Positions 62,810 to 64,000 of a DNA stretch of 64,000 bases are shown here, one piece after another (the first letter of the stretch is position 1; the number at the start of each line of letters is the position of its first letter). The stretch covers positions 152,440,941 to 152,504,940 of the forward strand of contig NC_081553.1 of NCBI RefSeq assembly GCF_963082655.1, given 5' to 3'. A program made the position numbers and the translations under genes. Under the pieces are notes generated by a model, which was given only the letters and a program-made list of their open reading frames with translations, did no database searches and was not told the origin of the DNA. This DNA is from Stomoxys calcitrans (lineage: Eukaryota > Arthropoda > Insecta > Diptera > Muscidae).

Positions 62810-63420
62810 GTGATCTAAAGGTTTATAGTTGGGTGATATTTATCGTCTGGACGGGTAATGGGGTTAAAAGAAAAAAGCTATATAACCCGTGGTTGACTTA
62901 AGATTACAAGGAAAAGGAGTCTTCCACATGAGTTGTAGACTTTATTTGTTTACAATTCATAACTGGCAGATTAAAGTCACCAAGAGTGATTAATATATCG
63001 TTTGACCTTGCAGATTGAAAGGCATGTAGAATAAATGAAATGTGTTTAATGTATATTTCAACGCTTGAACACGGAGGAATATATGAACAGGTAATTTATA
63101 TGGATAAAAATCTAAGACGGATCTTAACAGCGACAATTTCAATATCAATCGGTGTGGGAAAGAAACTTTCTTCAGTAGGTAATTCAAAAGAAACAGCTAG
63201 CAAGACACCACTGCCTCTTCTTTTGACACTATCTACATAATCAGGTCTAACTATCTAAAACTTTTGGCAAAATATTTCGTTGTCGTAAATGTTACATTGA
63301 TGCCAGGTTTCAGTAAATGCAATAACATTGCAACTAAAATCGTAACTCTCCATATATAGGACTGATAATTTAGTGTTTAAACTAGATTAAGGGATCAACG
63401 GAAGGTATAGAAATTAGTTT
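62810..63420 (-). pseudogene. D endonuclease remnant
   Basis: Pieces: LNTKLSVLYMESYDFSCNVI and AFTETWHQCNIYDNEIF (catalytic Glu in TETW, near 63320), RPDYVDSVKRRGSGVLLAVS, FELPTEESFFPTPIDIEIVA (63250-63120), then in another frame FILHAFQSARSNDILITLGD and FNLPVMNCKQIKSTTHVE-like (63040-62930), the GDFN box. The final SDH-like box near 62830 reads PDDKYHPTINL. Confidence 0.75.
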
Positions 63421-63483
63421 TTTGATTGAGTATTAGGTAGATAAACTATATCAGATCTGGGAAAATCCCAATATATATTCGTG

Positions 63484-63770
63484 TCAATGGCTTTTGATGG
63501 CTAAGAGAAGGATTAACAACAGTTTCAAAAATATCTTGAGGAACAATAATTTTAAAAGATGCCTTATTTCGTCTTTCCGCGTATTTAAATTAAGCAATTT
63601 TATATCAGTGGCAGTAATGGCTTTGCTTTTAATATAGAATAAGATATCTTCTTCTGTCGACTTGAGGAGAGAAAAATACTGTCGGTGTAAGTTCGTTTGA
63701 TAGATCTTTATTTTCAGTTGATGTTTTTCAGAGGGAGATTCGTGAATACTTATTGATATCAACGGTTGTG
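63484..63770 (-). pseudogene. D ORF1 C-terminal piece
   Basis: Minus frame 63762-63484: SPSEKHQLKIKIYQTNLHRQ, YFSLLKSTEEDILFYIKSKA, ITATDIKLLNLNTRKDEIRH, then an isoleucine/leucine-rich tail. The middle resembles the small RNA-binding C-terminal domain of LINE ORF1 proteins (DILFYIKSKA...DIKLLNL). Frame is lost before the natural end. Confidence 0.6.
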
Positions 63771-63800
63771 AAATTGATTGAGTATTCTCTTCATTGATTG

Positions 63801-64000
63801 ATGGTTAAATATTATTTTCATTTCTATACCAAATTTATTCTAATTTTGTAAATATTTCTGAACAAAAGAAGCTTTTCCGGGATATTAGTCTCTATCGGGT
63901 AATAATTTTAAGGTGACCAAAATTACTCACTATTCGATACTTTGTCGATTTCGGGAATAAACAAAATTGGGTAAAACAAGGAAGAGCGTGCTAAGTTCGG
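63801..64000. other. AT-rich right edge
   Basis: 200 bases with no feature recognised; may still be the upstream part of D. Confidence 0.4.

Larger units (their letters stand above)
60674..63800 (-). mobile_element. LINE family C/D, copy D
   Basis: Minus strand. From ORF1 end (63770-63480) through endonuclease (63420-62810), linker (62740-62300) and RT (62200-60860), to an A-rich 3' end, CAAATAAAATAAAAAAAGG, at about 60672-60690. It shares with C the linker LRNRNNKLYKKFQRSGSH (C has LKNKKNKLYKRFKRSGST), the RT motif GVPQGSHLGPV and YADDVKIF. It is more decayed than C but keeps the endonuclease glutamate region that C lost. A 221-bp family A fragment lies within its 3' region. Confidence 0.8.

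Overview
The window looks like gene-poor nuclear DNA of a higher fly. It is AT-rich, has no bacterial-style operons, and carries I/LOA-type and Jockey-type LINEs, mariner relatives, a tRNA-derived SINE and a Helitron of kinds common in calyptrate (muscoid) flies. The species cannot be fixed from sequence alone. I find no convincing host gene, tRNA, rRNA or CRISPR array. Essentially everything recognisable is a transposable element, most of it broken, and insertions commonly lie inside older insertions.

Families, named here only for cross-reference. A: LINE with endonuclease, reverse transcriptase, RNase H and a terminal zinc motif, with ORF1 made of tandem ~40-residue repeats (1-255 with 2640-3652 minus, 13729-16652 plus, 29655-32530 minus, 36245-43490 plus, 60859-61079 minus). 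B: RNase H LINE with a DUF4780-type ORF1 (21818-22012 plus, 25900-28990 minus, 45072-45377 minus, 47988-48055 minus, 54893-58830 minus). J: Jockey-clade pieces (250-2640, 29035-29650, 33350-36240, 46936-47640, all minus). E: a nearly intact AT-rich CR1/L2-like LINE with a PHD-finger ORF1 (4931-9037 plus). C and D: two copies of another LINE family (38526-41357 and 60674-63800, minus). RTE-clade pieces lie at 22013-24536, 25133-25446 and 48812-49008. DNA elements are mariners at 17245-17960, 33906-34715 and 38326-42038, a mariner-type MITE at 43217-43453 with a worn copy at 19762-19985, a Helitron at 51732-53687, and a long-inverted-repeat element at 49386-50955.

Layout: 0-4 kb is an A copy split by a Jockey element. 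4.9-9 kb is element E. 9-13.7 kb is AT-rich DNA with tandem duplications and an interspersed repeat. 13.7-16.7 kb is A with target-site duplications. 17-21.6 kb holds a deleted mariner, SINE pieces, a palindrome, TA tracts and a satellite-like array. 21.8-32.5 kb is a run of B, RTE, B, Jockey and A pieces. 33.3-36.2 kb is a Jockey element split by a mariner and a SINE. 36.2-43.5 kb is a three-level nest: A holds a mariner, which holds LINE C, and the A 3' UTR holds the MITE. 43.5-49.3 kb is a mosaic of three repeat modules. 49.4-54.2 kb has the long-inverted-repeat element and the Helitron. 54.9-58.8 kb is B. 60.7-63.8 kb is D with a small A insertion.

No module here acts as a host pathway. 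The interest lies in insertion order, precise empty-site reconstructions, the repeat architecture of A ORF1 and the long-inverted-repeat family. All family calls come from reading the sequence and remembered family motifs; no search was run.
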